From: Wolfiporia cocos
Lineage: Eukaryota > Basidiomycota > Agaricomycetes > Polyporales > Phaeolaceae
Direction: 5' to 3'
NCBI GenBank assembly: GCA_029448655.1
Contig: JACCLO010000011.1
Coordinates: 2,666,001-2,730,000 of the forward strand
DNA: 64,000 nucleotides
A program made the position numbers and the translations under genes. The notes under the pieces were generated by a model. That model searched no databases and was not told where the DNA came from. It worked only from the letters and a program-made list of their open reading frames with translations. Below, piece by piece: positions 10,138 through 23,574 of the stretch. The stretch's first letter is position 1. Each line of letters opens with the position of its first letter.

Positions 10138-10619
10138 TGCGTCTGGCGGGGGTGGTAAGCTATGGGTTTGGTCGCGGACGAGGGGCTGGCGAGGGATTAT
10201 ATGGGCGGTGGGGCATATGATGGCGCGGAAGGAGGAGCGGCGCGGGCGGCATGGTCGAGCTGCCTACGCGCGCGCTCCGTCCGCATCCTGACCAATCTCA
10301 GTTGACTCCACTGACCCTAGTCTCGGTGTACGCTCACGGCTGTCAGCGGGTGCCTCAGACTGGCTGCAGCTGTGCCTTTGCAGAGGGCCCTGGGTGAGCC
10401 TCTCGTCTGGCATCCTCCTGCAGCGGGGAACGGCCTACACGTAATGCCAGCATAGGCGTAGCGCCCGCCAGTTATGGAAGCAGACCTGCCTTATGCGGCT
10501 CAACATGTCCGAGACATATTCCGAGACTCTGCATGGCCTTTCGGAGACAGCACCGCACGCGGCATTGGCGGTCAGTCGTGCGATAACGATCCAGTACAAT
10601 CCTATGCAACAAGCTTAGA

Positions 10620-11830
10620 CTACTCCTGGGCCTCCTTCTGCTTGCTGGCCTTCCTCTCTCGCTCCTTCTCCCACAGCGCCTCAAACTCCCCCGTCCTCTC
10701 CATCTCGCCCTTCACCTCGAGCACAAGGGAGCGCACCTCGTCCACAGACATGTCGTACAAGGCTGCCTCCCACGCGCACACCGCGAAAGGTTCATGTCGG
10801 GAGAGCGCCGACTTGCCATCGGCCGGCATGGCGAGGACACCGGTCGGCGAGCTATGCACTGCGGTACCCTCGTGCTCCAGCCTCCGTCTCGCAGCGTCCA
10901 TAATCCACTTGACCGGCAGCCCGTGCATCCCAGTCCACTCCTCGACGCACCTCCCTGCGAACGTCTCCCGTGCGTGCTGCTTCACGCGTGACGCGCGGAG
11001 GAGGGCGGCGTGCTCCACGTCTCGCCCGAAGAAGCGCAGCGCGTCGTCCTGCGTGATCCCCGCGGGCGGCGCGCCGTGCCCCGCGCGTGCACGCGCATGC
11101 TCCAGGAAGCTCTGGTACATCTCGCGCCGCTGCGCGCTACGCCCGAGCACGCGGTCCGCGGGCGGGACGCGGCGCGCGTCGAAGAGCCGCGAGGTCGCGA
11201 CCCACTCGAACAGCTCGCGCTGGGTCGCGAAGCCCGCCGCCCAGCGCTCCCTTGCGAGCCCGCAGAACGCGAGGATGTCCGCGAGCGACGCGGACACGTG
11301 GAAGGACACCGGCGGCTGCGTGGCCAGCGGCGCGGCGAGCTGCGGGCGGGGGGACACCCTCGTCGGCGTCCGTGGCAATACGGATCCAGCGCGAGCCCGC
11401 GTACCTTCAGCCCGTGCACGTTCAGCGTCAGGCCCGCGCCCCGCACGAGCAGGTTCAGGATCATCCCAAAGTCGCCGTACGAGTGCAGGAAGACGGTGCG
11501 CTCCCACTCGTCCTCGTCGGCGCACACCCCGATGTCGACCTGATAGAACTCGTCCGCGGCGTGGTCCGCGCGGGCCACAGACGGAAAGGCACCGAGGGGG
11601 ATGGCAAAGTGGCTGCGGCGGTTCCCCTCGAGAGGGATGCTGTGCGTCGCCCGCAGCGTCCCCTTCACGAATTCGTGCGTCAAGCCCGGCCGAGGGCGCG
11701 TCACGACAAAGTCCAGATCGCCATGATCGGCTTTCTCGGGTGCTTCGGGAGGGACTGCGACGAACTCGTAGCAGCTCTCCACCAAGGGCAGCAGCGCGGC
11801 TCTGAGCGACTGGTACACAGCAGGGAGCAT
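10620..11830 (-). CDS. Nucleotidyltransferase-like protein lacking its first 17 residues (U1)
   Basis: Exons 11830-11405 and 11339-10620, intron 11340-11404, 381 residues from native Met18. Same translation and same 5' truncation by the unit junction (11842/11843) as the U0 copy. The next unit replaces the native promoter. Confidence 0.75.
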
Positions 11831-13106
11831 CCGAGGGAAGGACGTGGGGACGGTGCGTCTCCCCTTCGCTGTCCGTCACGATCCAGCTGATTACTGATTG
11901 GTGCTGCAGCAGCGCGCTCAGAGAGCTCGAGCAGCCATTCAGACTCGGATTCAGACTCGGACTGCTCCGGCTCGACTGCGTGATCTGCCTGGAGGCAATC
12001 GCAGACCGCGGGGTGCCGACGTCGGCTGGGTTCGCGCCGCATGCTGGGCCTGACGGGTATCTGGTCGATGCTCGGCTTGGGCGGCGAGATGGATGCAAGC
12101 CTCCAGCGATAAGTTCGTGAGTTAGGTAGGGTGCTAGAGGTATAGAAAGTTGCTCGGGCATAGAGTTGTGGGGGTTATAGAGCCTTGGAGACAACAGAGG
12201 CAAGTGCCCGCGACATTCAATCTTGTATTGGCCGCATTTCTAACGGTTCGTATCCCCTCTCTCGGCACACACGCAGATCTCGACACGGCCTGCATGATCT
12301 ACCGATTTCCCGCATAATCTACAGATGGCCCATTCAATTTCCCGATTCCCTCCAGGTGAGTGCCTCCTCCCCATGCTCTCTCATTCACAGCTAGTGCGCT
12401 CGTTGCCGGGATGGGCTCTGAGAAGGGAAGGAGAGGTAAGCGCGTCGGGTTCGCACCAGCAAAATCGCTGTCTTACCTCTGCAGACGACCCCGCGACGTC
12501 AGTATGTGCTGCCCGCGACCTCTTCGATCGCTGCGGCGCTCGCTCGCCTCGCTTCCCGCTCCACTCTCGACAGTCTGCGGCTGCACTGTCTGTCACCGCC
12601 TCCCTCGCCATCACAGCCGTCTGCTTTCGCCACCACAGATGGCGATGGCCTTCTCTCGCCTCGCCACACGAGTTTACGCTCTGCCCCGCGCGCACCGCCG
12701 CATACTCATGCAGCTGCACGCACGCGGCGAAGCGTGAACTGATATGCGTGCACTCGCCCGCTCACTCATGCCCTTCCCCACCGTTGATGGTGAGCGGCCC
12801 CACCTGCAGGCCTCCGTGCAGCTGCTCGCGAGAACACGAATTTCGGGGATGGACGTTGCGTGCGCGCTCAAAGACGACTGGGGCGACAAAGAGAGAGGCG
12901 AGTGTGGATGAGGGGAGCGTTCCAGGGGCGCATTCGAGGTGCAGGGGCGCATTCGAGGCGCGTAGGCACAGCGAGCACAGCACGGTGAGTCCATTGCCAT
13001 TGCACTACGTGGATCTCGTTGATGTGGTGCGAGATGCGTCGGCAGTGCCTCCCCACGGAACGCGTCCATGGGTGGCGGCAGCGGCGAAGCCAGTGGCATC
13101 TTCAGT

Positions 13107-13264
13107 GTCGCCCTCGTCCGTTGTCGCCTCGTCCGTTGTCGCCTCGTCCGTTGTCGCCCTCGTCCGTTGTCGCCCTCGTCCGTTGTCGCCCTCGTCCGTT
13201 GTCGCCCCTGTCCGTTGTCGTACTCGTCCATTATCACCCTTGTCCGGTGTCAACCTCGTTCGTT
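13107..13264. repeat. 16-bp minisatellite (U2)
   Basis: Same ten-unit array as at 3402-3559, with the same order of variant repeats. Confidence 0.9.
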
Positions 13265-13769
13265 GTCGTCGAGGCAGGCAGCCGCTGCGTCGTGCGCCCG
13301 ACTCAACATGCCATCTCCAGTCGGCGACCGGCCCTCCAACGGCACACGCCTCTGTCCACCCCTCTTGCTGTGTTGGCGATGCTGGCAGGTTCAGCAGAGC
13401 CCCCCATGGTGAGTGCACCCACCACGTACCATCTCGCTCATGGGCTCCCGTTACAGGAACCCTGCCACACCGCCTCATGGCACCTCTCGTGGCAGATGCA
13501 TGTGCATGCGCGCAGACGTAATCGACGATGGACGACGAAGGGCGGCGGGCGCGGAGGGATGAGAGGGGCAGGGCACGAGGGGGCTATGACGGAGTGACGG
13601 CGCGCGCTGTGAAATCGTCGTTGTCGATGAAAGAAGGTGGGCGGTGTGAATTCTGAGGCTGGAGCATGCACCTGTCTTGTACGTGGCGAGGGCGCTCGAC
13701 AGAATGACGGCCAGGGTCGGGAGAGTGCAGAGCATGGGGAGAGCGCGAGGTACTGGGCAGCCAAAAGGG

Positions 13770-13869
13770 CAGGTGACGAGCACAGAGAGCAGGTGGCGAG
13801 CACAGAGAGTGGGTGGCGAGCGCAGAGAGCGGGTGGCGAGCGCAGAGAGCGGGTGGCGAGCGCTGAAGA
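13770..13869. repeat. 20-bp minisatellite (U2)
   Basis: Same five-unit array as at 4065-4164. Confidence 0.9.
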
Positions 13870-15175
13870 CGTCGAGCGAGACGGATGGAGAGTACAGACG
13901 TCGGGAGATCGCCCAGTAACAGTCGCACAAAGGGTGTCCCGGTGACGGCGATGGTGGTGGTGCGGGTGCATGCCGTGACGCTGACATCGGTGCCATGCAG
14001 GCAATTCATCACCAGCAGCGTCCAAACCTGGCTCTCCAATGGCCTCCCTCGCGCTGCCTGCAGGCCGCCGTGCAGCCGCATGCTCACGCCGTCGCTGCTC
14101 GCGGGAGCGCAGATTCCGGAGTTGGACCTTACGCGCACGCTCGAAGACGACAAGGGCGAGGGAGAAAGGGGGGAGTAGACGAGGGGCGAGATGCACGACA
14201 AGCGCGGTACGGTAGGTCCATACCGCTGCGCGAATTCCAATGATGCAGCGTGAGATACGTAGGCGGCGGCGGCGGCGATGGCAACAGCGGCGGCATCTTT
14301 AGCGTTGTTGTTGTTGTTGTCGACCTTCGTTGTCATTGTCGTCAAAAGGAGGTGGGCGAGCGCAACAGGCATGAGACTCACCTCTGGCCAGAGACTGTCC
14401 GTTGGCTTGCACACGCCACCTCGTCCCCCAACCCTCTGGCCGTCCCCGTTGTCCTCCTTGCAGGAATCCGAGGTGCGCACCCATCTTGCGCGTGGCAAGA
14501 GCGCTCGACTGACCGAGAATCGTGGGCGGGAGAGTGCAGGGCAGGGGCAGAGTATGAGCGTGGGGCACAGGTCAGCCCAAAAGGCAGACAGGGAGCACTA
14601 GAGATGTCGAGTGAGGGAAGCGGAGAGCACAGATGTCAGGAGAACCACCCTCACAAGTTCACAAGGAAGGAGAATGTACCTGAAATAACCACCTAATGGA
14701 CCCTGCATAGAAGGCCAGCCGCTACACAGGCATACAACATCCACGTATTCTCTCGAAGGAGACATCGGACAATCCTCTACGGCAGCACCACCGATATTGC
14801 TACACCCACTTTGCCTGTGTCGTCGAGCGGAGATGTTGGAAGAGGTGTACCGGGCATTTCACATCCTTCCGGAATTGTGCCACCGCATCACAGATATCTA
14901 TCTACCGTGCGCGCTGTGCTTGTATGGGATTATCGTTGCCACCTGTGTGTGATGGCGAGCGCATCGCGTCACCACATTCATGATGCGTTGTGGCTGCCAA
15001 GGGAGATGGGAGGCGGGGAGTGGGGAAGTGGAGGTGTAAACCATGGTGAGGTGTATACCATGGTGAGTCATACTGTCAGCTGACAACAAGAGGTCTGATG
15101 GGATGTTCTGCAGCAACAAGTCCTGAAAGTCATCAAGACGTAAAATGACATGTACTCGTCTGACGACCTCCCAAT

Positions 15176-15211
15176 CATGGAGCATACCGATCAACGGCGG
15201 TATGCTCCATG
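15176..15211. repeat. Perfect 14-bp inverted repeat (hairpin), U2
   Basis: Copy of the hairpin at 5471-5506. Confidence 0.9.
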
Positions 15212-16818
15212 GTCGCGAAGTCGTGCCTAGAGCCAGAGTCCCTCGTGCAAGATGCTGGCCTTGCCGAAACCTTGATAGGAAATCAGGAGTTGCGCTGTCT
15301 TTTTCCCGTAGGCCACAAACATGGTGAGCGATGTTCGCTTTCAATTTATTGACTCGCTCTGATCCGTTTGTTCAAGATTTTAGCATCGCCGCGCTCAAGA
15401 GGCAGCACGACGTTGAGGCCTCCAAGTGATGCCGGTGTCGGTGAGGACAGCAGGAGAATGGCTGTCGGCTAAGTTGTCACGTATGTGTCTTCCACGTCGT
15501 GCCACGGCGTACAATTGAATGTGCATTCTTTTTTGTCGTCTGATCGGTGTGTTGGCCGTGTGAACCACCGCTCGGCAAAAGTGCTGCTGGAGCACAAGCA
15601 GGGCACCCACATCTGGGTTAAAATGTCATGAATTCACAAAGTAATGTACATTCGACAGGGTGCGCGAGCGGTGGCGGCAGCAATGCAGCGTATCGTTCTG
15701 CCGCCTATCGTACCCCGGGGTCCCCAAGGACGATCACGAAGGGAACTTGTGGGTGCCCATCAGATGACAGGCCAGCGGTCTGGCCAAATCTGACGATGAG
15801 GAGGATCTCGTGATCCATCTAGCGACCCTTCCAGTCGGTAGCGAGCGGCAGGCAAATCGATGGGCCCGTCGATTGGGGCACCGGCGGAGACAACGACGAA
15901 GCAGGTGAGCCGAGGGCGGTGAAGTCATGAGGTAATAGAACAGCAGGGAGGGCTGGGCACGCGACACGAGGCTCGCATACGCCTGGCGTCAAGGGCTGAA
16001 ATTGTCCGCTGCTCGCGCTGCGCAGCATTGTGCTTGCTGGGGCCCTTCCCATGTTGATTTTGACGTGGGTGCCTTTGTCTCTCCTGCCGACTGGCTCAGT
16101 GCCCCTGCACATCGATTTCTTTGCAGCATAATGGGCTCAACGTGAGTGGTCCTCCTCTATCATCTGAGCTCACCGCCGATACCAGAAATCCCCGTGATGG
16201 GCACAGATTTGAGCGTGGATTGCACACGTAGCTGCAAGCGCCTCCCGGTTAGCCGATCTCGTAATTCCGTCCGATCTCGTAATTCCGTCTGTTCACGCGA
16301 CGACTATTCTTGCGTTCCCTGGCCGGTGGTCGGAGCTGTCATCGTCTCTGCACACGAGGACAGAGGTGAGGACAGAGGTAGGCGAGGCTTCTCGACTGTT
16401 GTTTCAAGGAGGTTCGAATTCCATCGGCGGTCGCAGCTGCACCAGTAAGTGTGCACGGACCTGGTCAGCACGTATAAGAGGGCGAGCGAGGTGAGGGTGG
16501 TGCTCATCAGGTTCGCCCTGGACCCTCTCGTCTCTGCTACCTGTCTGCTGCTACCATGTATCGACCTTGCGGCTACGTGATGGCAGCACAATCTTTGCTA
16601 TTCGGCGGTGAGCTGTAGGCCTGCGCCATTCTCGTCCACATTGTAGGTGAGCCGCTTATGTCAATTTGAATCGTCCACTTACCGCGTCCATTTGCACCCT
16701 ACAGTGCACCGCACATCGGGACCATCGTCGTGCCGTTTGCCCGTTGGTCGCCAAGCGACCGGTATCCCCGTCCTGGGTAGTCATCGTGACGCTCACGTTG
16801 CGTCCATCTAGGGCCATC

Positions 16819-17145
16819 CTGCAGGATTCAAGCTGGTTGCAAAATCCCGGCCCGTCCTCGGACCCATTGGGTACGCACCTTGAATGCCACGCGCGCCTTT
16901 TGTTCCTTGTGAGTCTTCTCGACCTGAGCACGCAACATCTGCTCTTTGAACTCACGCTCGCACACACGGCTGTAGTCCTCGAACGCGAGCAAGATGTCGA
17001 GAGTTGGTAGCTTCTGCAGCTCGCTATCCGTCTTCCATTCCTCGGAGTCCATCACAAGCTGGTGCGCTTGCCTCCGGCGTGTCGTCGCGTCGACATCGAG
17101 TCGCTTGAACAGTGCTACAATCTTGGAGATACTGCAGGCACGCAC
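16819..17145 (-). pseudogene. Fragment of a PRP40-like splicing factor gene (U2)
   Basis: Same translation as the U1 fragment. Open coding part 17145-16879, intron-like stretch 16878-16819. Confidence 0.7.
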
Positions 17146-18109
17146 GGCACGGCTCTCCCGAATTGGCTCGTCGCCAAAAGGTGTCCTCCGCCCTCTTCTT
17201 GCATCCTCGTGTCATGCTCACACTCATAGCCATCCATACAGTCGGTTCCGGCTGCGACCATTGCCGTCGACTGCGCGCTACCGTCCGGCCCTTTGCGAAT
17301 CAGACATTATGTATCGTCGAAAAGATGAATTGATCGTGTACGATAATACGCGTAGTATATGGGACGTAGCGTGGATATTCGTAGACTGCGCCGGCAGGCC
17401 TGTGTAAGGCACCGTGGCACGACCGATGCGTGGCCGTCACGCCCAGCCATCCCTGCCGCCCAGATCAGATGCAACGGGTGAGGCTGCGGCAGATGGAGAC
17501 GTGTACGGAGGCACGCGTGCATCGTCGTCCAAGGCGTGTGTGTGGAACATGCCGCTTGACGGGCAACGTGCCCTCACCAATGCACTGGGGACAACTTGAG
17601 GGAGCACGCACCTGGGCAGCCCCACCGACGAGGTCCACAATACGACCCTGGGTGGTGCGCGTGACCACAGGGCGATTGCAGTCGCTTACAGTGCGCGCTT
17701 TCGACGCCGACTCGTCCGTATCCTGTCAGCGTTTCTGAGTAGAAGGGTCACGTACCTTGCAATGGGACGTGCCGTGTCGTGCGGTGTGCGGTTCCGTAAG
17801 ATGCGCTGACAGCGTCTTGTTGCGTGCCATGGCATGGCGTTGCGAAGGAGGCTTCCGGTCGCGCCAGCCTATGGTGCGCACTTTCGACGCCGACTCGTCC
17901 GTCCCATCAGTGTTTCTGAGTGAACGGGTCACGCACCTCGCAATGGGATGCGCCGTGTGCGATTCCGCAAGATGCGCCGACAGTGTCCTATAGCGCCCCA
18001 CGGCATGGCGTTCGAGCACCGTAACAGCGACTCGAGGAGCGCGTGCTTGTGCTTGCCCTCGAACACGGGCAATCGCGGCACGGGCAATATCGTTCAGCAT
18101 GAGCATCAG

Positions 18110-18210
18110 CGCGTCGACGAAGACGTCCTCCGAGTCGTCCAGCTGCGTGCTCCCCATGCTCTCTCATGGCCCTGCGCCGCTTCCTGCTGCGCCGTCGTCC
18201 TCGTGAAGTA
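18110..18210 (-). pseudogene. Duplicated fragment of the SEC14 acidic tail (U2)
   Basis: Identical counterpart of 8405-8505. Confidence 0.75.
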
Positions 18211-18212
18211 TG

Positions 18213-19842
18213 TCATGAACTCACTATCGAGCTCTCCCGACTGAGCCTCTTGAGCTTCTTCCCAATGTTCATGCCAACTCTCGGGATCTTGATCTTCCGC
18301 AAGCTATGCCGGTGATGCCGTGTCCCGCCCTCGCTCTCGACGCTCGTGCCCGAGCCGAACATCGACGCGGCGGACGTCGCAGAGGCCGAGTCGGACGGCG
18401 GCGTCGCAGGGCCGACCGCACTCTCGGGCGAGCTCGCCGGCGGCGTCGCCCGCTTCTCCTCCGTCTCGCCCGCCGCGTTCACCGCCTCGCTCGCCTTGCC
18501 AAACACCTCTCCCGCGTCTGCGTCCGAGCGCGCGACGTCCGCCGCCAGCTGCTGCTCCTCGGGCTCCGGCTGCGACTCCGCGGGCATGACCTCGGGCGGC
18601 GGCACCGGCTCCTCCGACTGCGGCTCCTCCGGCGCGTCGACGAAGACGTCCTCCGAGTCCTCTTCGGCGATCGAGTCCTCCAGCTGCGTGCCCTCCATGC
18701 TCTCCTCCCGCTCATGGCCCTGCCCCGCCTCCTGCAGATCTGCCACGCCATCGTCCTCGTCCGCGCCCTCCATCCCGAGCCCGATCCGCGTCCGCTCCCC
18801 GCGCAGCCACCTCTCCCTGCGCTCCCTGCGCCGCTCCATCCACGGGCCCGCGTTGCTCAGCTTGCACCCGCCCGCCTCCGCACACGTGCACGTCCCGCCG
18901 AGGCTCGCGGGCAGGTTCTCCGCGGGGATCTGCCGCAGGAGCACCGCGCGGTAGTCCGTGCCGAGGATGTCGATCTTTGCGAGCGTCTCCTTCGCGAGCC
19001 ACGGCTTGATGAACGACCAGATCGTCGTGAAGGACGCGGGTGCGTTGATGATCGCCAGCTGCGCCATCCTGTGCCATGCGGCGGGCGCCGCATCAGCGCC
19101 GTCGCGTGGTCTCAGAAGGGAGAGGGGGAAGGAGGGGGACGTACGTCTCGGGGAAGTAGTCCTGCGAGATCTGGAACGAGTCGCGCGCGAGGTTCTTCAT
19201 CTGCCAGAACTGGCTCAGGCCAAAGCCCTGCAGGTCGACGATGACGAACGTGCCGTCGATATGGCGGCCCGCCGCGCGCGCGGACGCGGGGAGCACCTCG
19301 CGCGTGAGCGACTCGGCGTTGACCATGATCGTCTGCCAGAAGCGCGCGGGTGTGATGTGCTTGTACAGCTCGGGCATGTTGATCCCGCCAAAGTGGTGTA
19401 TGTTGAGCGGCCGGCCGCTCTTGTCCGTCTTGTGGAACCACAGCGGCCAGCAGTCGAACACCTGCGGCCGCTCGGGGTACTGCGGGCGGGTCAGCGCACG
19501 CGGGGGAGCGAGGGAGCGGGGGCGGGCACGCACATCGTAGGGGTCGAGCTGTCGGTAGAGCTCGTCGATGCCGATGCCATCGGCGGTCCTGCGCCAGTGC
19601 TGGCAGTTGGCCCACATCGTCGTCGCCGCCTTGAGGTCGAACTGGCGCGCGCGGAGAAATCGTCTGCGACGGGGCCCGCGCCGGGTGAGCGAGAAGCACA
19701 GGATGCGTGGCGACGGTACGTACAACAGGGTTGCATCGTCGGTGCCGATAGTGTCTCCGTCGTGAATGAGGTCCTGCTTCTCGAGCCCAGCCCTGAACTG
19801 CTTGAGAATCTCCTGCTGCTTCTCCTTGCTCGGCGGGGCCAT
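18213..19842 (-). CDS. SEC14: SEC14-type phosphatidylinositol transfer protein (U2)
   Basis: Second complete copy. Exons 19842-19724, 19663-19534, 19479-19145, 19068-18213; 479 residues. The translation is identical to the U1 copy, including the type A C-terminus. All splice sites are conserved, so it should encode a functional protein. Confidence 0.93.
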
Positions 19843-20324
19843 TGCGTCTGGCGGGGGTGGTAAGCTATGGGTTTGGTCGCGGACGAGGGGCTGGCGAGGG
19901 ATTATATGGGCGGTGGGGCATATGATGGCGCGGAAGGAGGAGCGGCGCGGGCGGCATGGTCGAGCTGCCTACGCGCGCGCTCCGTCCGCATCCTGACCAA
20001 TCTCAGTTGACTCCACTGACCCTAGTCTCGGTGTACGCTCACGGCTGTCAGCGGGTGCCTCAGACTGGCTGCAGCTGTGCCTTTGCAGAGGGCCCTGGGT
20101 GAGCCTCTCGTCTGGCATCCTCCTGCAGCGGGGAACGGCCTACACGTAATGCCAGCATAGGCGTAGCGCCCGCCAGTTATGGAAGCAGACCTGCCTTATG
20201 CGGCTCAACATGTCCGAGACATATTCCGAGACTCTGCATGGCCTTTCGGAGACAGCACCGCACGCGGCATTGGCGGTCAGTCGTGCGATAACGATCCAGT
20301 ACAATCCTATGCAACAAGCTTAGA

Positions 20325-21535
20325 CTACTCCTGGGCCTCCTTCTGCTTGCTGGCCTTCCTCTCTCGCTCCTTCTCCCACAGCGCCTCAAACTCCCCCGTC
20401 CTCTCCATCTCGCCCTTCACCTCGAGCACAAGGGAGCGCACCTCGTCCACAGACATGTCGTACAAGGCTGCCTCCCACGCGCACACCGCGAAAGGTTCAT
20501 GTCGGGAGAGCGCCGACTTGCCATCGGCCGGCATGGCGAGGACACCGGTCGGCGAGCTATGCACTGCGGTACCCTCGTGCTCCAGCCTCCGTCTCGCAGC
20601 GTCCATAATCCACTTGACCGGCAGCCCGTGCATCCCAGTCCACTCCTCGACGCACCTCCCTGCGAACGTCTCCCGTGCGTGCTGCTTCACGCGTGACGCG
20701 CGGAGGAGGGCGGCGTGCTCCACGTCTCGCCCGAAGAAGCGCAGCGCGTCGTCCTGCGTGATCCCCGCGGGCGGCGCGCCGTGCCCCGCGCGTGCACGCG
20801 CATGCTCCAGGAAGCTCTGGTACATCTCGCGCCGCTGCGCGCTACGCCCGAGCACGCGGTCCGCGGGCGGGACGCGGCGCGCGTCGAAGAGCCGCGAGGT
20901 CGCGACCCACTCGAACAGCTCGCGCTGGGTCGCGAAGCCCGCCGCCCAGCGCTCCCTTGCGAGCCCGCAGAACGCGAGGATGTCCGCGAGCGACGCGGAC
21001 ACGTGGAAGGACACCGGCGGCTGCGTGGCCAGCGGCGCGGCGAGCTGCGGGCGGGGGGACACCCTCGTCGGCGTCCGTGGCAATACGGATCCAGCGCGAG
21101 CCCGCGTACCTTCAGCCCGTGCACGTTCAGCGTCAGGCCCGCGCCCCGCACGAGCAGGTTCAGGATCATCCCAAAGTCGCCGTACGAGTGCAGGAAGACG
21201 GTGCGCTCCCACTCGTCCTCGTCGGCGCACACCCCGATGTCGACCTGATAGAACTCGTCCGCGGCGTGGTCCGCGCGGGCCACAGACGGAAAGGCACCGA
21301 GGGGGATGGCAAAGTGGCTGCGGCGGTTCCCCTCGAGAGGGATGCTGTGCGTCGCCCGCAGCGTCCCCTTCACGAATTCGTGCGTCAAGCCCGGCCGAGG
21401 GCGCGTCACGACAAAGTCCAGATCGCCATGATCGGCTTTCTCGGGTGCTTCGGGAGGGACTGCGACGAACTCGTAGCAGCTCTCCACCAAGGGCAGCAGC
21501 GCGGCTCTGAGCGACTGGTACACAGCAGGGAGCAT
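20325..21535 (-). CDS. Nucleotidyltransferase-like protein lacking its first 17 residues (U2)
   Basis: Exons 21535-21110 and 21044-20325, intron 21045-21109, 381 residues. Identical translation to the U0 and U1 copies. Truncated at the junction 21547/21548. Confidence 0.75.
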
Positions 21536-22811
21536 CCGAGGGAAGGACGTGGGGACGGTGCGTCTCCCCTTCGCTGTCCGTCACGATCCAGCTGATTACT
21601 GATTGGTGCTGCAGCAGCGCGCTCAGAGAGCTCGAGCAGCCATTCAGACTCGGATTCAGACTCGGACTGCTCCGGCTCGACTGCGTGATCTGCCTGGAGG
21701 CAATCGCAGACCGCGGGGTGCCGACGTCGGCTGGGTTCGCGCCGCATGCTGGGCCTGACGGGTATCTGGTCGATGCTCGGCTTGGGCGGCGAGATGGATG
21801 CAAGCCTCCAGCGATAAGTTCGTGAGTTAGGTAGGGTGCTAGAGGTATAGAAAGTTGCTCGGGCATAGAGTTGTGGGGGTTATAGAGCCTTGGAGACAAC
21901 AGAGGCAAGTGCCCGCGACATTCAATCTTGTATTGGCCGCATTTCTAACGGTTCGTATCCCCTCTCTCGGCACACACGCAGATCTCGACACGGCCTGCAT
22001 GATCTACCGATTTCCCGCATAATCTACAGATGGCCCATTCAATTTCCCGATTCCCTCCAGGTGAGTGCCTCCTCCCCATGCTCTCTCATTCACAGCTAGT
22101 GCGCTCGTTGCCGGGATGGGCTCTGAGAAGGGAAGGAGAGGTAAGCGCGTCGGGTTCGCACCAGCAAAATCGCTGTCTTACCTCTGCAGACGACCCCGCG
22201 ACGTCAGTATGTGCTGCCCGCGACCTCTTCGATCGCTGCGGCGCTCGCTCGCCTCGCTTCCCGCTCCACTCTCGACAGTCTGCGGCTGCACTGTCTGTCA
22301 CCGCCTCCCTCGCCATCACAGCCGTCTGCTTTCGCCACCACAGATGGCGATGGCCTTCTCTCGCCTCGCCACACGAGTTTACGCTCTGCCCCGCGCGCAC
22401 CGCCGCATACTCATGCAGCTGCACGCACGCGGCGAAGCGTGAACTGATATGCGTGCACTCGCCCGCTCACTCATGCCCTTCCCCACCGTTGATGGTGAGC
22501 GGCCCCACCTGCAGGCCTCCGTGCAGCTGCTCGCGAGAACACGAATTTCGGGGATGGACGTTGCGTGCGCGCTCAAAGACGACTGGGGCGACAAAGAGAG
22601 AGGCGAGTGTGGATGAGGGGAGCGTTCCAGGGGCGCATTCGAGGTGCAGGGGCGCATTCGAGGCGCGTAGGCACAGCGAGCACAGCACGGTGAGTCCATT
22701 GCCATTGCACTACGTGGATCTCGTTGATGTGGTGCGAGATGCGTCGGCAGTGCCTCCCCACGGAACGCGTCCATGGGTGGCGGCAGCGGCGAAGCCAGTG
22801 GCATCTTCAGT

Positions 22812-22969
22812 GTCGCCCTCGTCCGTTGTCGCCTCGTCCGTTGTCGCCTCGTCCGTTGTCGCCCTCGTCCGTTGTCGCCCTCGTCCGTTGTCGCCCTCGT
22901 CCGTTGTCGCCCCTGTCCGTTGTCGTACTCGTCCATTATCACCCTTGTCCGGTGTCAACCTCGTTCGTT
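22812..22969. repeat. 16-bp minisatellite (U3)
   Basis: Same ten-unit array as at 3402-3559. No change in repeat number between unit types. Confidence 0.9.
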
Positions 22970-23474
22970 GTCGTCGAGGCAGGCAGCCGCTGCGTCGTGC
23001 GCCCGACTCAACATGCCATCTCCAGTCGGCGACCGGCCCTCCAACGGCACACGCCTCTGTCCACCCCTCTTGCTGTGTTGGCGATGCTGGCAGGTTCAGC
23101 AGAGCCCCCCATGGTGAGTGCACCCACCACGTACCATCTCGCTCATGGGCTCCCGTTACAGGAACCCTGCCACACCGCCTCATGGCACCTCTCGTGGCAG
23201 ATGCATGTGCATGCGCGCAGACGTAATCGACGATGGACGACGAAGGGCGGCGGGCGCGGAGGGATGAGAGGGGCAGGGCACGAGGGGGCTATGACGGAGT
23301 GACGGCGCGCGCTGTGAAATCGTCGTTGTCGATGAAAGAAGGTGGGCGGTGTGAATTCTGAGGCTGGAGCATGCACCTGTCTTGTACGTGGCGAGGGCGC
23401 TCGACAGAATGACGGCCAGGGTCGGGAGAGTGCAGAGCATGGGGAGAGCGCGAGGTACTGGGCAGCCAAAAGGG

Positions 23475-23574
23475 CAGGTGACGAGCACAGAGAGCAGGTG
23501 GCGAGCACAGAGAGTGGGTGGCGAGCGCAGAGAGCGGGTGGCGAGCGCAGAGAGCGGGTGGCGAGCGCTGAAGA
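23475..23574. repeat. 20-bp minisatellite (U3)
   Basis: Same five-unit array as at 4065-4164. Confidence 0.9.

Larger units (their letters stand above)
2138..11842. repeat. Tandem unit U1, complete, 9705 bp (type A)
   Basis: First complete unit. Its left end (2138 onward) is joined directly to the right end of U0 inside the 5' end of a nucleotidyltransferase-like gene. All landmarks recur in U2 at +9705, and the predicted proteins are identical to those of U2. Layout from left to right: gene-poor segment with two minisatellites and a hairpin (2138-7113), PRP40-like fragment (7114-7440, -), 183-bp imperfect duplication (7986-8310), SEC14 tail fragment (8405-8505, -), SEC14 gene (8508-10137, -), promoter, truncated nucleotidyltransferase-like gene (10620-11830, -). 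Confidence 0.97.
11843..21547. repeat. Tandem unit U2, complete, 9705 bp (type A)
   Basis: Same content and order as U1 at +9705. Every predicted reading frame has the same translation as in U1, so the two are identical or nearly so. This indicates very recent duplication, ongoing homogenisation, or a collapsed or copied assembly. Confidence 0.97.
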